64,000 bases of DNA from an uncultured Alphaproteobacteria bacterium (GCA_934254925.1 CAKQMD010000001.1:73822-137821), one strand, 5' to 3'. Shown: positions 45,805 to 54,435, numbered from the stretch's first letter. Notes: generated by a model not told the origin, from the sequence alone. Program-made: numbers and translations.

Positions 45805-46188
45805 ATGAAAAAATATTTTTTGCTTTTGGCCATTCTGTTGGTTTCCGTCAATGAGGCGGCCGCACAGTTGAAGAAAGAAGTGGTCATTTTTTCGCAGCCC
45901 TGTCATTATTGCGACCTGATGAAGCAAGATCTCAAAGAAAAAATTATTCCAGCTAATCCCGACATTCGCTTTACGATCTTGGACATTCAGGAAGAACGCA
46001 ACTACAAACTACTGTTGGAATATGCCAAAAGGCACAAGATCAGAGGCAACAGCATCGGCATGCCGCTGCTCTTTGCCGGAGACAATCACCTTATGGGCTG
46101 GGGCCCCAACGCTTCTGAACAACTGCAGCAGTATATCAAAGCCTTAAAGCAGGAAAAGATGAGCCGTCTGCCGTCCGCCGCGCTTTAA
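45805..46188 (+). CDS. Periplasmic thioredoxin-fold protein
   Basis: 127 residues: signal peptide (cleaved near AAA20), then VVIFSQPCHYCDLMKQDL with Cys33-x-x-Cys36 and a cis-Pro-like IGMPLLFAG (about 92-100), the hallmarks of a thioredoxin/glutaredoxin fold. The active-site dipeptide His-Tyr between the Cys is closer to DsbA-like (CPHC) or glutaredoxin (CPYC) than to thioredoxin (CGPC). It probably exchanges thiols in the periplasm, perhaps with the CxxC membrane protein upstream. SD AAGGAGA precedes the ATG. Last gene of the operon, followed by a hairpin. Confidence 0.85.
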   Translation: MKKYFLLLAILLVSVNEAAAQLKKEVVIFSQPCHYCDLMKQDLKEKIIPANPDIRFTILDIQEERNYKLLLEYAKRHKIRGNSIGMPLLFAGDNHLMGWGPNASEQLQQYIKALKQEKMSRLPSAAL

Positions 46189-46196
46189 CCTTAACT

Positions 46197-46220
46197 CCGA
46201 CACCGGGAAACCGGTGTCGG
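46197..46220. terminator. Strong hairpin between convergent genes
   Basis: CCGACACCGG (46197-46206), GAAA loop, CCGGTGTCGG (46211-46220): a perfect 10-bp stem. No long T-tract follows on either strand, so termination is likely but less certain. Confidence 0.6.
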
Positions 46221-46225
46221 TTGCC

Positions 46226-46945
46226 TTAAAGTTTCAAAAAACGCTCAACACGCAGATGATGCTTTTTGATTTTTGAGTTTTCCGCCAATACATAGCTTTG
46301 GTCAATTCTTCGGCAGATTTCCTTCAAGGAAACCGAGCCGTCGAGGCAAATGGTCAGCCAATGTCTCTTGTTCATGTGGTAGCCGGGAAAATATTTTTGG
46401 CCGTCGACCAGTTTTTCCAATTCTTCCGGCGAGCATCTAAGATCAATCACATCAATCTTGTCTTCTTGTTCCAAACCCAATTTTTGCGCCGACAAACGCA
46501 GCAGAACCAAATACCATTTGGCGTTGTCTTTTCTGCGGCAAATGGCATTGTCGGAAAACTTTTCCCACAAAAACTCCGGCTTGTCCCCATATTTTTCCTC
46601 AACATAGGCCAGCACCCGCTGTGTTTGGGGCTGCTTAAAGACTTGAGAATAAAAGCAGGTTTGGGCGATCTCTTGCAACCGTTCCTCAAAAGCCGCACGC
46701 AGCTGTCCGACAAAAGCGCCGGTGGCTTCCGCCACCTTGACCAGAGCATAGACCTCCTGCATTTCCTCGTCGATAACGTCTGCCCGCACCTCAGCATCCT
46801 GATCCACCACAATCCGGATGGCGAAACCGTCGACCGTCAGAGGCGCATAGAAAGAATAGCTTCCTTTTTCTTCCGCAAAACCGTAGGCTTTCAGTTTTTC
46901 AGCGTCCGGTATGCGGTTTTTAAAAATTTCTGTAACCGTTTTCAT
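46226..46945 (-). CDS. MmcQ/YjbR family protein with N-terminal extension
   Basis: 239 residues. The C-terminal half (about 115-215) matches the YjbR/CyaY-like fold: VLAYVEEKYGDKPEFLWEKF, NAKWYLVLLRL, then IDVIDLRCSPEELEKLV, GYHMNKRHWLTICLD. The N-terminal half (about 1-105) holds a second alpha/beta segment also found in longer YjbR proteins of Firmicutes. DNA binding is proposed for the family but poorly proven. Convergent with the redox operon across the hairpin at 46197-46220. Confidence 0.75.
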   Translation of the reverse strand: MKTVTEIFKNRIPDAEKLKAYGFAEEKGSYSFYAPLTVDGFAIRIVVDQDAEVRADVIDEEMQEVYALVKVAEATGAFVGQLRAAFEERLQEIAQTCFYSQVFKQPQTQRVLAYVEEKYGDKPEFLWEKFSDNAICRRKDNAKWYLVLLRLSAQKLGLEQEDKIDVIDLRCSPEELEKLVDGQKYFPGYHMNKRHWLTICLDGSVSLKEICRRIDQSYVLAENSKIKKHHLRVERFLKL

Positions 46946-47054
46946 TCTCTATTCCTCGACAATTTTTTTTACAATAGTTCCCCTTTGATAAAAATACAAC
47001 CGAAATGAATTTTAAAAATTTTCAGAAATGTACAAATATATTGGCTATTCATGC

Positions 47055-47083
47055 TTGTAAAGATGACAGAAATATGCTAAATT
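47055..47083 (+). promoter_or_regulatory. Candidate sigma70-type promoter
   Basis: TTGTAA (47055-47060), a 17-bp spacer and TAAATT (47078-47083), 28 bp before the ATG of the 94-residue protein. Confidence 0.4.
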
Positions 47084-47111
47084 TGTCTCAACAGTCAAAA
47101 AGGAGAAGACA

Positions 47112-47396
47112 ATGCCTTCATATTCCGACAGATTAAAATCCACGGCCAAAACTGCAGGCAAAATTGCACTGACGGCAACAATCGCCGCCTCTTACGGGGC
47201 AAAATACGGTCTGAATTTCGGCATGGGGTTAACCAAAGTCATGTTTGGCGGTGCCCAAAATCTGGCCAATCAATTTGCTCCCGGCATGAATTTGGGACTC
47301 GGCGACTACCTGTTGTCGACAAGCGAAAAAGTTGCCGATTACAGCATTGACAAAACCATCGCCCTGCAAAAATACCTTAAAGGGCAAATCCGCTGA
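47112..47396 (+). CDS. Small Gly/Ala-rich hypothetical protein
   Basis: 94 residues; ATG with AGGAG at 47101-47105. The middle (about 15-60) is rich in Ala, Gly and small hydrophobics (GKIALTATIAASYGAKYGLNFGMG) and could be a weak membrane hairpin or amphipathic segment. No known motif. One base separates its stop from the ATG of the next gene, so the two form a unit ended by the terminator at 47720. Confidence 0.65.
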   Translation: MPSYSDRLKSTAKTAGKIALTATIAASYGAKYGLNFGMGLTKVMFGGAQNLANQFAPGMNLGLGDYLLSTSEKVADYSIDKTIALQKYLKGQIR

Positions 47397-47397
47397 C

Positions 47398-47706
47398 ATG
47401 AGGCACTGCGAAGACTATCAAGTCCTCATCAGCGAAGAGGGCATTCCCGTTTTTTTGCTGCCCTACTCTTCTCAAGAACCGGAAAAAGCAATTTTGCTCT
47501 ATGATGGCGGCAAACATGCCACGTTGTTTCGCAATGACCAGGACGTTATTCTGGTCGATTTTATCCCGCAAGAAACGGCGACGGCGTTGATGACATGCGG
47601 TTTTTGCGTTATTCTGGAAGAAACGCCGGACAGGAGTGCCGTCTTTCGCGATTATAAAGCGACGGTCAAAATAGTGAAAGACAACGCGCTTACCGACAAT
47701 CTCTGA
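47398..47706 (+). CDS. Small hypothetical protein
   Basis: 102 residues, starting at ATG 47398 just after the previous stop (TGA-C-ATG). Compact alpha/beta pattern with ILLYDGGKHATLFRNDQDVILVDFIP (about 40-65) followed by a helix and CGFCVILEETPD. No signal peptide or known family seen. Probably translated by coupling to the upstream gene. Confidence 0.65.
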   Translation: MRHCEDYQVLISEEGIPVFLLPYSSQEPEKAILLYDGGKHATLFRNDQDVILVDFIPQETATALMTCGFCVILEETPDRSAVFRDYKATVKIVKDNALTDNL

Positions 47707-47719
47707 TCCTTGTCAATAA

Positions 47720-47754
47720 AAAAACGCCGCTGCAGAAATGACAACGGCGTTTTT
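47720..47754. terminator. Bidirectional terminator
   Basis: AAAAACGCCG (47720-47729) pairs with CGGCGTTTTT (47745-47754) across a 15-nt loop. It lies between the convergent small-protein operon and thrS. Confidence 0.85.
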
Positions 47755-47765
47755 CTCATCAAGTC

Positions 47766-49697
47766 TTATTTATCCTGGCTCGGCATGGTCGCCTCTTGAA
47801 CCAAGGCGGCAGCGAAATCATCCAACTTCATGACTTCCTGCTTGTCAGACCCGATACGGCGGACGGTCACCGTACCGTTTTCCTTCTCCTTGGCACCGAC
47901 GACCGCAATCACCGGAATCTTGGCCAGGGAATGCTCGCGGATCTTGTAGTTGATTTTTTCATTTCTCAGATCAGCTTTGGCATATAAGCCGGCTTTCTTT
48001 AATTTCCGCACGGCTTCTTCGGCATAATCATTGGCTTCGCTGGTGATCGGGGCGACAACCACCTGCTCGGGAGACAGCCACAAGGGCAGTTTTCCGGCAT
48101 GGTTTTCAATCAAAATTCCCAAAAAGCGCTCAATCGACCCAAATAAGGCGCGATGCAGCATCACCGGCTGATGTTTTTCTCCGTCTTCGCCAATATAGGA
48201 AATATCAAAGCGCTGCGGCAGATTCATATCCATCTGGACCGTTCCGCATTGCCATTCGCGACCGATGGCGTCTTTTAAGATAAACTCCAGTTTCGGACCG
48301 TAGAAAGCGCCTTCGCCTTCATTGATCTCATATTTATAGCCATTGTGTTCCAAGGCGTTGGCCAGGGCTTTTTCGGAGATGTCCCAAATTTCGTCAGAGC
48401 CGATGCGGTAAATGCTGTCCGGACGGGTCGAAAGGTAAATTTTGACGTCTTCAAACCCGAAGTCTTTATAAATGTCCAAAATCAGCTTAATGGTTTTGAC
48501 ACATTCTTCTTCCATTTGTTCCGGCGTGCAGAAAATATGGGCATCGTCCTGGGTGAATTCGCGCACGCGCATCAACCCCATCAGGGAGCCGGAGGCTTCA
48601 TAACGGTTGACCATGCCGAACTCGGCCACTCGCAGCGGCAAATCGCGATAGGACTTGATGCCCTGCTTATAGACCAGCAGGCCGCCCGGGCAATTCATCG
48701 GCTTGACGCAGAATTGTTTGTTGTCTTCGGTTTTTCCGGAATAGTTGTGAGCGCCGTATTTGTCCCAGTGTCCGGAAGTCTCCCACAGGCAACGATCCAT
48801 GATCCGCGGCGTGGCGATTTCGATATAACCGTTGTTTTCCTGCCGTTTGCGCATATACTCAATGAGCTTGCGATAGATTTTATAGCCTTTGTCATGCCAA
48901 AAGACGGCGCCCGGCGCATATTCCGGCTCAAAATGGAACAAATCCATCTCACGTCCGAGTTTGCGGTGATCGCGCTTTTCGGCTTCCTCCAACATTTCAA
49001 GATAAGCTTTCAAATCCTTTTTGTCCGCCCAAGCCGTGGCATAAATACGCTGCAGCATTTCCTTGGTAGAATCGCCGCGCCAATAGGCTCCGGCAACTTT
49101 CATCAGTTTGAAAGCGTCGCCGATTTTACCGGTCGAAGGCACGTGCGGGCCGCGGCAAAGATCGGTAAAATTCCCCTGACGATAAAGGGAGATCGTTTCC
49201 GTCTCCGGCAGGTCCTCGATGATTTCGGCTTTATAATGCTCGCCGAGGTCCCGGAAGAGCTTAATGGCTTCATCCCGGGGCATCACAATTCTTTCCACCT
49301 TTTCATCACGTTTGACAATCTCGTGCATTTTGGCTTCGATTTTGGAGAAATCATCCGTCGTAAAGGGTTCCTTGCGGGCAAAGTCATAATAAAAACCGTT
49401 TTCAATCGCCGGTCCGATCGTGACCTGAACATCAGGCCAAAGTTCCTTCACCGCTTCGGCCATGACATGCGAACAAGAGTGACGGAGAATCTCCAAGCCG
49501 GCCTTGTCCTTCCCGGTGACGATCGTCACGGTTGCGTCGGTAGTGACAGGCGTGCTCAAATCCTGGAGTTTTCCGTTAACATTCACGGCCAAAGCGGCTT
49601 TGGCCAAGCCAGAACTGATCTTTGCGGCAATGTCAAACCCGTTGACCCCGCTTTCCATATTCATCACACTGCCATCCGGCAATTTAATCGCAACCAT
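47766..49697 (-). CDS. thrS: Threonyl-tRNA synthetase
   Basis: 643 residues, standard length. TGS domain (about 1-60), editing domain with HSCSHVMAEA (HxxxH, about 74), class II catalytic core with zinc-ligand Cys in FCVKPMNCPGG and His/Cys partners, motif 2 (FGMVNRYEASGSL) and motif 3 near LHRALFGSIERFLGIL, and a C-terminal anticodon-binding domain (about 540-640). Charges tRNA-Thr and edits Ser-tRNA. ATG with AAGGAA upstream. Confidence 0.96.
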   Translation of the reverse strand: MVAIKLPDGSVMNMESGVNGFDIAAKISSGLAKAALAVNVNGKLQDLSTPVTTDATVTIVTGKDKAGLEILRHSCSHVMAEAVKELWPDVQVTIGPAIENGFYYDFARKEPFTTDDFSKIEAKMHEIVKRDEKVERIVMPRDEAIKLFRDLGEHYKAEIIEDLPETETISLYRQGNFTDLCRGPHVPSTGKIGDAFKLMKVAGAYWRGDSTKEMLQRIYATAWADKKDLKAYLEMLEEAEKRDHRKLGREMDLFHFEPEYAPGAVFWHDKGYKIYRKLIEYMRKRQENNGYIEIATPRIMDRCLWETSGHWDKYGAHNYSGKTEDNKQFCVKPMNCPGGLLVYKQGIKSYRDLPLRVAEFGMVNRYEASGSLMGLMRVREFTQDDAHIFCTPEQMEEECVKTIKLILDIYKDFGFEDVKIYLSTRPDSIYRIGSDEIWDISEKALANALEHNGYKYEINEGEGAFYGPKLEFILKDAIGREWQCGTVQMDMNLPQRFDISYIGEDGEKHQPVMLHRALFGSIERFLGILIENHAGKLPLWLSPEQVVVAPITSEANDYAEEAVRKLKKAGLYAKADLRNEKINYKIREHSLAKIPVIAVVGAKEKENGTVTVRRIGSDKQEVMKLDDFAAALVQEATMPSQDK

Positions 49698-49724
49698 GTT
49701 AAAATTTTCCTTTTTATTCTTGTT

Positions 49725-50903
49725 TTATTGATCCATGTTCATCAATTCCTGATAAACAGCTATTGTTTTATCACACATTATTTGTTTTGTAAAATGTTCT
49801 CTGACATTTTTTATGCCGGCTTTGCCGATTTTGCTCTTTTCGGCTTCGGAAAGCCCCAAGGCCCAATCCAGAGCATCCGCCAGCGATTGAGCGTCGTTGC
49901 TCTTGAAGAGTTTTCCGGTGACGCCGTCAATTATCGTATCCAGCGACCCGCCGATGTCCGAGGCGACGACGATTTTGCCCATTGCCTGTCCCTCGACGGA
50001 GATGCGGCCAAAGGCTTCCGGTTCAATCGCGGTTGAAAGAATCACATTAGAGACCATCATCAAAGCCGGGACGTCGCCATAGCGTCCGAAAAAGCCGATC
50101 CTGTCTTCCAATTTGTAATGCCGGGTTAGCTCTTGGAGACGGTTAAAGTACTTTTGCCTTCCCTGGCTGTCTCCGGCAATGATGCAATAGTAATTTCGGT
50201 TTTTCATTTTGGACAGCGCCTCAATCAGCAGATGTTGCCCCTTCCAACGGGTGATACGTCCCGGCAGCAGCAATACCGGCTTGTCTTCGGCGATATTATA
50301 TTCCTTGATTTTTATAATCATGCGTTCCGGCGTCACGGCTTCGGGAGAAAAACGCTCAATATCGGCACAACGATGAATCAGTCGGATTTTTTCCGGATCA
50401 ATCTTATAATTTTCCAACATATGATTTTTAATATGGCTGGAAATGGCAATGACCCGGTCTCCGTAAGTCATAATCTTGTTGTAAATCTTTTTCAATCCCC
50501 AAGGGCCCAAGCCGTAGGTACCGTGAAAAGTCGTCACAAAACGGACACCGGCGCGCTTGGCCGCCAGATAAGCGCTCCAAGCGGGCGCCCGCGACCGGGC
50601 GTGGACAATGTTGATGCCGTTTTTTTTGATGATCTTTTCCAAACGGCGGGCGTTTTCCAAAATCGTGAAGGGATTTTTGCTTTTTAAGGGTAAGGTAAAA
50701 TGTTTGACGCCGATCCTTTTTAAATCATAAAGCATGCGTCCGCCTTGAGAAGCGACAAAGTTTTTGATGCTGTGTTCCTGCAAAGCACCGGCGATTTCAA
50801 CGGTTCCGACCTCAAGCCCGCCGGTTTCAAGCTCCGGCAAAACTTGCAGGACGACGGGGTTTTTCTCTTTACTCTTGTTCATTTTTCGCTTACTATCCTT
50901 CAT
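49725..50903 (-). CDS. GT4-family glycosyltransferase
   Basis: 392 residues, GT-B fold. N-terminal acceptor domain starting VVLQVLPELETGGLEVGTVEIAGAL; a C-terminal nucleotide-sugar domain with LLLPGRITRWKGQHLLIEAL and the EPEAFGRISVEGQAMG motif (E-x7-E). It transfers sugar to a surface glycan or lipid, probably lipopolysaccharide or capsule; the acceptor is unknown. ATGs at 50903 and 50882 are both possible, neither with a clear SD. It lies 27 bp after thrS start and is divergent from the hydrolase at 50929, only 25 bp apart. Confidence 0.87.
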   Translation of the reverse strand: MKDSKRKMNKSKEKNPVVLQVLPELETGGLEVGTVEIAGALQEHSIKNFVASQGGRMLYDLKRIGVKHFTLPLKSKNPFTILENARRLEKIIKKNGINIVHARSRAPAWSAYLAAKRAGVRFVTTFHGTYGLGPWGLKKIYNKIMTYGDRVIAISSHIKNHMLENYKIDPEKIRLIHRCADIERFSPEAVTPERMIIKIKEYNIAEDKPVLLLPGRITRWKGQHLLIEALSKMKNRNYYCIIAGDSQGRQKYFNRLQELTRHYKLEDRIGFFGRYGDVPALMMVSNVILSTAIEPEAFGRISVEGQAMGKIVVASDIGGSLDTIIDGVTGKLFKSNDAQSLADALDWALGLSEAEKSKIGKAGIKNVREHFTKQIMCDKTIAVYQELMNMDQ

Positions 50904-50928
50904 AAATTTTCATCAGGGGACATTTGAC

Positions 50929-51678
50929 ATGCCACAATACACTTTTGCATCTCAATTTACAACTACTTTTGAATACAGCCAAGCAAAATTAGCGAATGGT
51001 CACAAGTTATGTATTCTGTTTCTGCACGGCTTATGTTCTGATCCCTGGGGAAGAAAGGGCGACAGTCTGAAAGCCTATGCCCAAGAAAAAGGTTTTGGCT
51101 TCTGCCGTTTTGAAATGGCCGGTCACGGGTCTGACGCCAAACATTACGAACAGGCAACCTTAGACATTTGGAAAGAACAAACGCTGGAAGTCATGCAAAA
51201 CATCATTAAAGAAGAGAAAATTGTTTTGGTCGGTTCTTCCATCGGCGGTTGGCTGGCGTTGTCGGCAGCTTGCGTCCATCCCGAACGCGTCCGGGGAATC
51301 ATCGGCCTGGCAGCAGCGCCGGACTTCTCGCAAGACTTATATGACGGTTATTTGAGCGAAGCGCAAAAACAAGAACTCCGGAAAAAAGGAAAAATTCATC
51401 TCGGAACAGTCGACTTTACTTATACATTTACCCGCGACTTTTTTGAAACGGCGCAAAAACACCTGCTGTTGCATAAGGAAATTCCATTGGAATGTCCCGT
51501 TCACCTTCTGCAAGGAACTGCCGACGCCTGTCTGCTCCCGGACAAAGCTCTGAAAATCGCCCAAGCCCTTAAAAGCAACCGGGTTGTGGTAAAAATGATC
51601 AAAAACAGCAACCACCGCCTACAAGCCCCCGAAGACATCCGAGAACTGTTTCATTCCCTTGACGATCTGTGCCTTTAG
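50929..51678 (+). CDS. Alpha/beta hydrolase (serine esterase-like)
   Basis: 249 residues from ATG 50929 (AGGGGA eight bases upstream). Canonical elements: FLHGLCSDPWG (oxyanion region), VGSSIGGWLAL with the nucleophile Ser in GSSIG, QGTADACLLP (Asp) and NSNHRLQAP (His). The layout resembles the ABHD10/YqiA-like group of small cytosolic esterases. No signal peptide. Substrate unknown. Divergent from a glycosyltransferase gene. Confidence 0.85.
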   Translation: MPQYTFASQFTTTFEYSQAKLANGHKLCILFLHGLCSDPWGRKGDSLKAYAQEKGFGFCRFEMAGHGSDAKHYEQATLDIWKEQTLEVMQNIIKEEKIVLVGSSIGGWLALSAACVHPERVRGIIGLAAAPDFSQDLYDGYLSEAQKQELRKKGKIHLGTVDFTYTFTRDFFETAQKHLLLHKEIPLECPVHLLQGTADACLLPDKALKIAQALKSNRVVVKMIKNSNHRLQAPEDIRELFHSLDDLCL

Positions 51679-51765
51679 CGTTAAAAAAAGATGCGTCCGG
51701 GCAATTAACACAAATTTAATCTGTCTTCCGCTATGTTAAATTATGGAAAATTAAGGTCGCCCCTC

Positions 51766-52317
51766 ATGAAAACGACGATTTTGTACATTTTTGCATTGTT
51801 AATATTGGTTTTGTTCGGCGCGTTTATCTATCGCTGGCAAAATTACAATGACAATCGCCAAAACCACAAACCGCAGCTTTGGGCAAAACATGTTGATAAA
51901 ATATTGGTTTTAAAATCTCAGCGAAAAATGTTTTTATTGAACAATGATCACGTCATTAAAGAATATGACATAGATTTAGGAGGAAATCCGTTCGGACACA
52001 AACGCCAAAGCGGCGACAACAAAACGCCGGAAGGTTTATACGAAATATCGGGACGTAACCCCAAAAGCAAATTTTTTCTTTCTTTGAGAATATCTTATCC
52101 CAATGCCGAAGACATCAAAAAAAGCCGCGAACTGGGCGTTTCTCCCGGCGGAGACATTATGATTCACGGGTTGCCAAACATAACCACTTTATTGGGGCTT
52201 AATGCGTTTTTGCCCCGAGATTGGACAGAAGGCTGTCTTGCGGTGCGCTCAAACAAAGAAATGTTGGAAATCTGGGATAATGTCGCCCTGAAAACTCCCA
52301 TCGAAATTCGACATTAA
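51766..52317 (+). CDS. L,D-transpeptidase (YafK/ErfK-like)
   Basis: 183 residues from ATG 51766, with AAGG upstream; a longer start at 51733 lacks one. N-terminal membrane anchor (about 4-23), then a YkuD domain (about 45-180) with IMIHGLPN and TEGCLAVRS, the His and catalytic Cys motifs (HG ... GC). Asp-Trp-Thr-Glu before GC is the YafK-type variant of SHGC. Such enzymes make 3-3 cross-links or attach or detach outer-membrane lipoproteins at peptidoglycan. The 197 bp after it contain no convincing gene. Confidence 0.88.
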   Translation: MKTTILYIFALLILVLFGAFIYRWQNYNDNRQNHKPQLWAKHVDKILVLKSQRKMFLLNNDHVIKEYDIDLGGNPFGHKRQSGDNKTPEGLYEISGRNPKSKFFLSLRISYPNAEDIKKSRELGVSPGGDIMIHGLPNITTLLGLNAFLPRDWTEGCLAVRSNKEMLEIWDNVALKTPIEIRH

Positions 52318-52514
52318 AACCCCAGTCTGAAAGGACGGCAAACGAACAGATGAGAAAATCCTCTTTATATTTTCCTCTCCAGCAGCAATGGACTCAAAGG
52401 TTTGCCTTTACGGGCATAAAATTCTGCGGAAAGAAAAACAACAAGGAACATCTAAGGTTTGCACAATTATTTCTGCGTTAAGATCACAAGCAGCCGAGAA
52501 GGAGAATTGAGACA

Positions 52515-52841
52515 ATGCCGGAGCTTCAACCCAATCCAAGTTTACAGGATTTTCAGAATTATGTTTTGCAAATGAAACAGGAGCGCGGTTTTAATACGAC
52601 CGACAAATTTTATGAATGTTGTCTCTTGGCCGAAGAATGCGGCGAGCTGATTTCCGCCGTTCGTAAGAATTCAAAGTCAGGTTCCATAGGTTCCGGGTCC
52701 GTTCCAGGAAACGTGGAGGAAGAATTGGCTGACGTCTTCATTTATCTTTGTTCGCTGGCCAATATGCATCAGATTGATTTGGAGCAGGCTTTCAGAAAAA
52801 AGGAAGAAAAAAACAAACAACGTACCTGGAAAAGGCTTTGA
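52515..52841 (+). CDS. MazG-like nucleotide pyrophosphohydrolase
   Basis: 108 residues, one MazG/all-alpha NTP-PPase domain. Metal-binding motif LAEECGEL (ExxE) and EELADVFIYL (ExxD) are intact. Such enzymes hydrolyse non-canonical or excess NTPs to NMP and PPi. ATG with AAGGAG about 12 bases before. It stands at the left edge of the AT-rich island, before a bidirectional terminator. Confidence 0.85.
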   Translation: MPELQPNPSLQDFQNYVLQMKQERGFNTTDKFYECCLLAEECGELISAVRKNSKSGSIGSGSVPGNVEEELADVFIYLCSLANMHQIDLEQAFRKKEEKNKQRTWKRL

Positions 52842-52853
52842 GGGGAGGAAAAT

Positions 52854-52890
52854 AAAAGCAGCCTTTACGATATTCGTAAAAACTGCTTTT
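52854..52890. terminator. Bidirectional terminator
   Basis: AAAAGCAG (52854-52861) with CTGCTTTT (52883-52890), and inside it TTTACGA (52864-52870) with TCGTAAA (52874-52880), loop TAT: a long two-part stem between convergent genes. Confidence 0.85.
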
Positions 52891-52900
52891 ATCTCATTTC

Positions 52901-53152
52901 TTATCTGTTGATGTAAGAGACCAACTCCCTCCACAGCTTTTCCACGATAAACACCATAGCAACCGATATCGATATTGACATCATAATAACAGCGATTATC
53001 GAAGGAATAGTCAGAAGTACTGCGAGCCATATACAGATTTTTAAGCGCATTAAAATAACAACAACAATTAAGCTCAATACGCAAAAAACAAAAAGTGACT
53101 CATTTGAATTTTCATTAATAAAATTCACGATCTTTTTCAAAAAATTTTTCAT
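52901..53152 (-). CDS. Small two-helix membrane protein
   Basis: 83 residues with two hydrophobic helices (about 19-38, ESLFVFCVLSLIVVVILM, and 41-70, IWLAVLLTIPSIIAVIMM) and a basic N-terminus. No SD is obvious and the region is AT-rich, but the ORF ends 10 bp from a symmetric terminator fitting convergent genes, which supports reality. Family unknown. Confidence 0.5.
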   Translation of the reverse strand: MKNFLKKIVNFINENSNESLFVFCVLSLIVVVILMRLKICIWLAVLLTIPSIIAVIMMSISISVAMVFIVEKLWRELVSYINR

Positions 53153-53420
53153 AATGTTAATATTTTATTTTTTTATTATACTTTATTAAATTTCGAAAAA
53201 TTTTTTTGTTTCCAACAGACAAGGATTCAGTCAATAATAACAAACAAAATAATTTTTCTACAATTTAAGTATAGCAATACCTCGAATATTTGTTAATCTT
53301 CTATGACATTAAAGAATCAAATTTTGGCATTATTTGTACAAACTTATCCCTATTCCCTGTTTGCGATTTTTTATTGTAAATAGATTTTTCTTTATTAAAA
53401 TGAAAATTAAGAGAGGAAAG

Positions 53421-54236
53421 ATGCATTATTCGCAGCAATATCTTGGCAAAATCGTCAAAGTAAAAACAGATCGTCCCTTGGGTTCCGCTCATCCGAAACA
53501 CGGTTTCCTTTATCCGGTCAATTACGGTTATATACCCAATACCGTTTCCGGTGATGGAGAGGAATTAGACGCCTACATCTTAGGCATCAATTATCCCGTA
53601 TCCGAATTTGAGGGAAAATGTATTGCCGTCATACGTCGCTTAAATGATAACGATGACAAACTTATTGTTGTTCCGCAACAGATGTCTTTGTCGGATACAG
53701 AGATTGAACAACAAACCGAATTCCAAGAGAAATGGTTTCAACATCTTCTTATCCATCCCAGGCCGGACATATATCTGATGTGTGGCTTTTTGGGCTTTGG
53801 TAAAACAACGCTGGCTAAAAAATTAGAAGTTGAACTGCCGGCAGTACGTTTTACACATGATGAAATTATGCTGAAAAAATACGGTCGGGTTCCGGATAAT
53901 TTTCAACAGCGCTACCAAGAAGTAGACGATTTTATCCGTCTGGAAACGGCAAAAGCCGTCAAAAACGGTCAAAATGTTATTTTGGATTACGGCTTTTGGA
54001 CCAAAGAAAAACGTGCCGAATATTTTCAATGGGCCAAAACGTTGACGCCTCATGTTCAATTCTTTTCTGTGGTCTGCAATATAGATATTGCCAAGAAACG
54101 TGTTATGGAAAGAAGCCAAAATAATCCTGATGAACTATTCATAGATGAGAATTGCTTTTATACTTGTTTGCAACAATATGAACCGATAACTGCAAACGAG
54201 GGGTATCCCACAGTTTTTTATAATTGTTCTGAATAA
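53421..54236 (+). CDS. Pyrophosphatase-like domain fused to a P-loop kinase
   Basis: 271 residues from ATG 53421 (GAGGAAAG just upstream). Residues 1-110 match the small inorganic-pyrophosphatase-like proteins: GKIVKVKTDRPLGSAHPKHG, NYGYIPNTVSGDGEELDAYILG and DDKLIVVPQ. The PPase signature D-x-D-x-x-D reads DGEELD here, with the second Asp replaced by Glu. Residues 115-265 form a P-loop kinase (AAA_33-like) with GFLGFGKTT (122-130), a FTHDEIM switch segment and a VILDYGFWTKEKR segment. One polypeptide would thus join pyrophosphate-type hydrolysis to phosphotransfer. A possible role in nucleotide or cofactor metabolism is inference. Low-GC codon use, within the island. Confidence 0.85.
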   Translation: MHYSQQYLGKIVKVKTDRPLGSAHPKHGFLYPVNYGYIPNTVSGDGEELDAYILGINYPVSEFEGKCIAVIRRLNDNDDKLIVVPQQMSLSDTEIEQQTEFQEKWFQHLLIHPRPDIYLMCGFLGFGKTTLAKKLEVELPAVRFTHDEIMLKKYGRVPDNFQQRYQEVDDFIRLETAKAVKNGQNVILDYGFWTKEKRAEYFQWAKTLTPHVQFFSVVCNIDIAKKRVMERSQNNPDELFIDENCFYTCLQQYEPITANEGYPTVFYNCSE

Positions 54237-54284
54237 GAAATATCCGCTCCGAACCAATGGCTTCTTTCAACTCTGTTAGAATTA

Positions 54285-54324
54285 CCAATAAAAAAAACTC
54301 CCACGAGGGGAGTTTTTTTATTGG
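54285..54324. terminator. Bidirectional terminator with ATCACC-type flank
   Basis: CCAATAAAAAAAACTCCC (54285-54302) pairs with GGGAGTTTTTTTATTGG (54308-54324), loop ACGAG. On the minus strand GCATCACC (54330-54323) leads straight into it. It serves both the kinase fusion gene (plus) and the HD operon (minus). Confidence 0.88.
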
Positions 54325-54342
54325 TGATGCTTACTTAGCAGT

Positions 54343-54435
54343 TTACGAGCTGAGTTTATTGTCTGATGAAGCTTGAATACCTTCAAGTTCTTTTTTGGAT
54401 ATTCCTAGTTTTTCTGTAAAACTTTTAGAAAGGCT
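54343..54435 (-). pseudogene. Possible C-terminal gene remnant
   Basis: A 30-codon open stretch (SKSFTEKLGISKKELEGI ... SSDNKLSS, stop TAA at 54345-54343) with protein-like composition but no start and an in-frame stop just upstream. It may be the tail of a deleted gene. The rest of the 312-bp gap (54237-54548) holds only the terminator and AT-rich sequence. Confidence 0.3.

Noticed and set aside
48345..50036. 563-codon plus-strand ORF
   Set aside because: Antisense to thrS and the glycosyltransferase, both firmly identified on the other strand.
52350..52481. 43-codon ORF after the L,D-transpeptidase
   Set aside because: SD is 14 bases away, composition unremarkable, no motif; too weak to call.
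52677..53084. 135-codon minus-strand ORF overlapping the MazG-like gene
   Set aside because: Overlaps the 3' part of the MazG-like gene and the terminator; the 83-residue membrane protein in another frame fits the terminator better.
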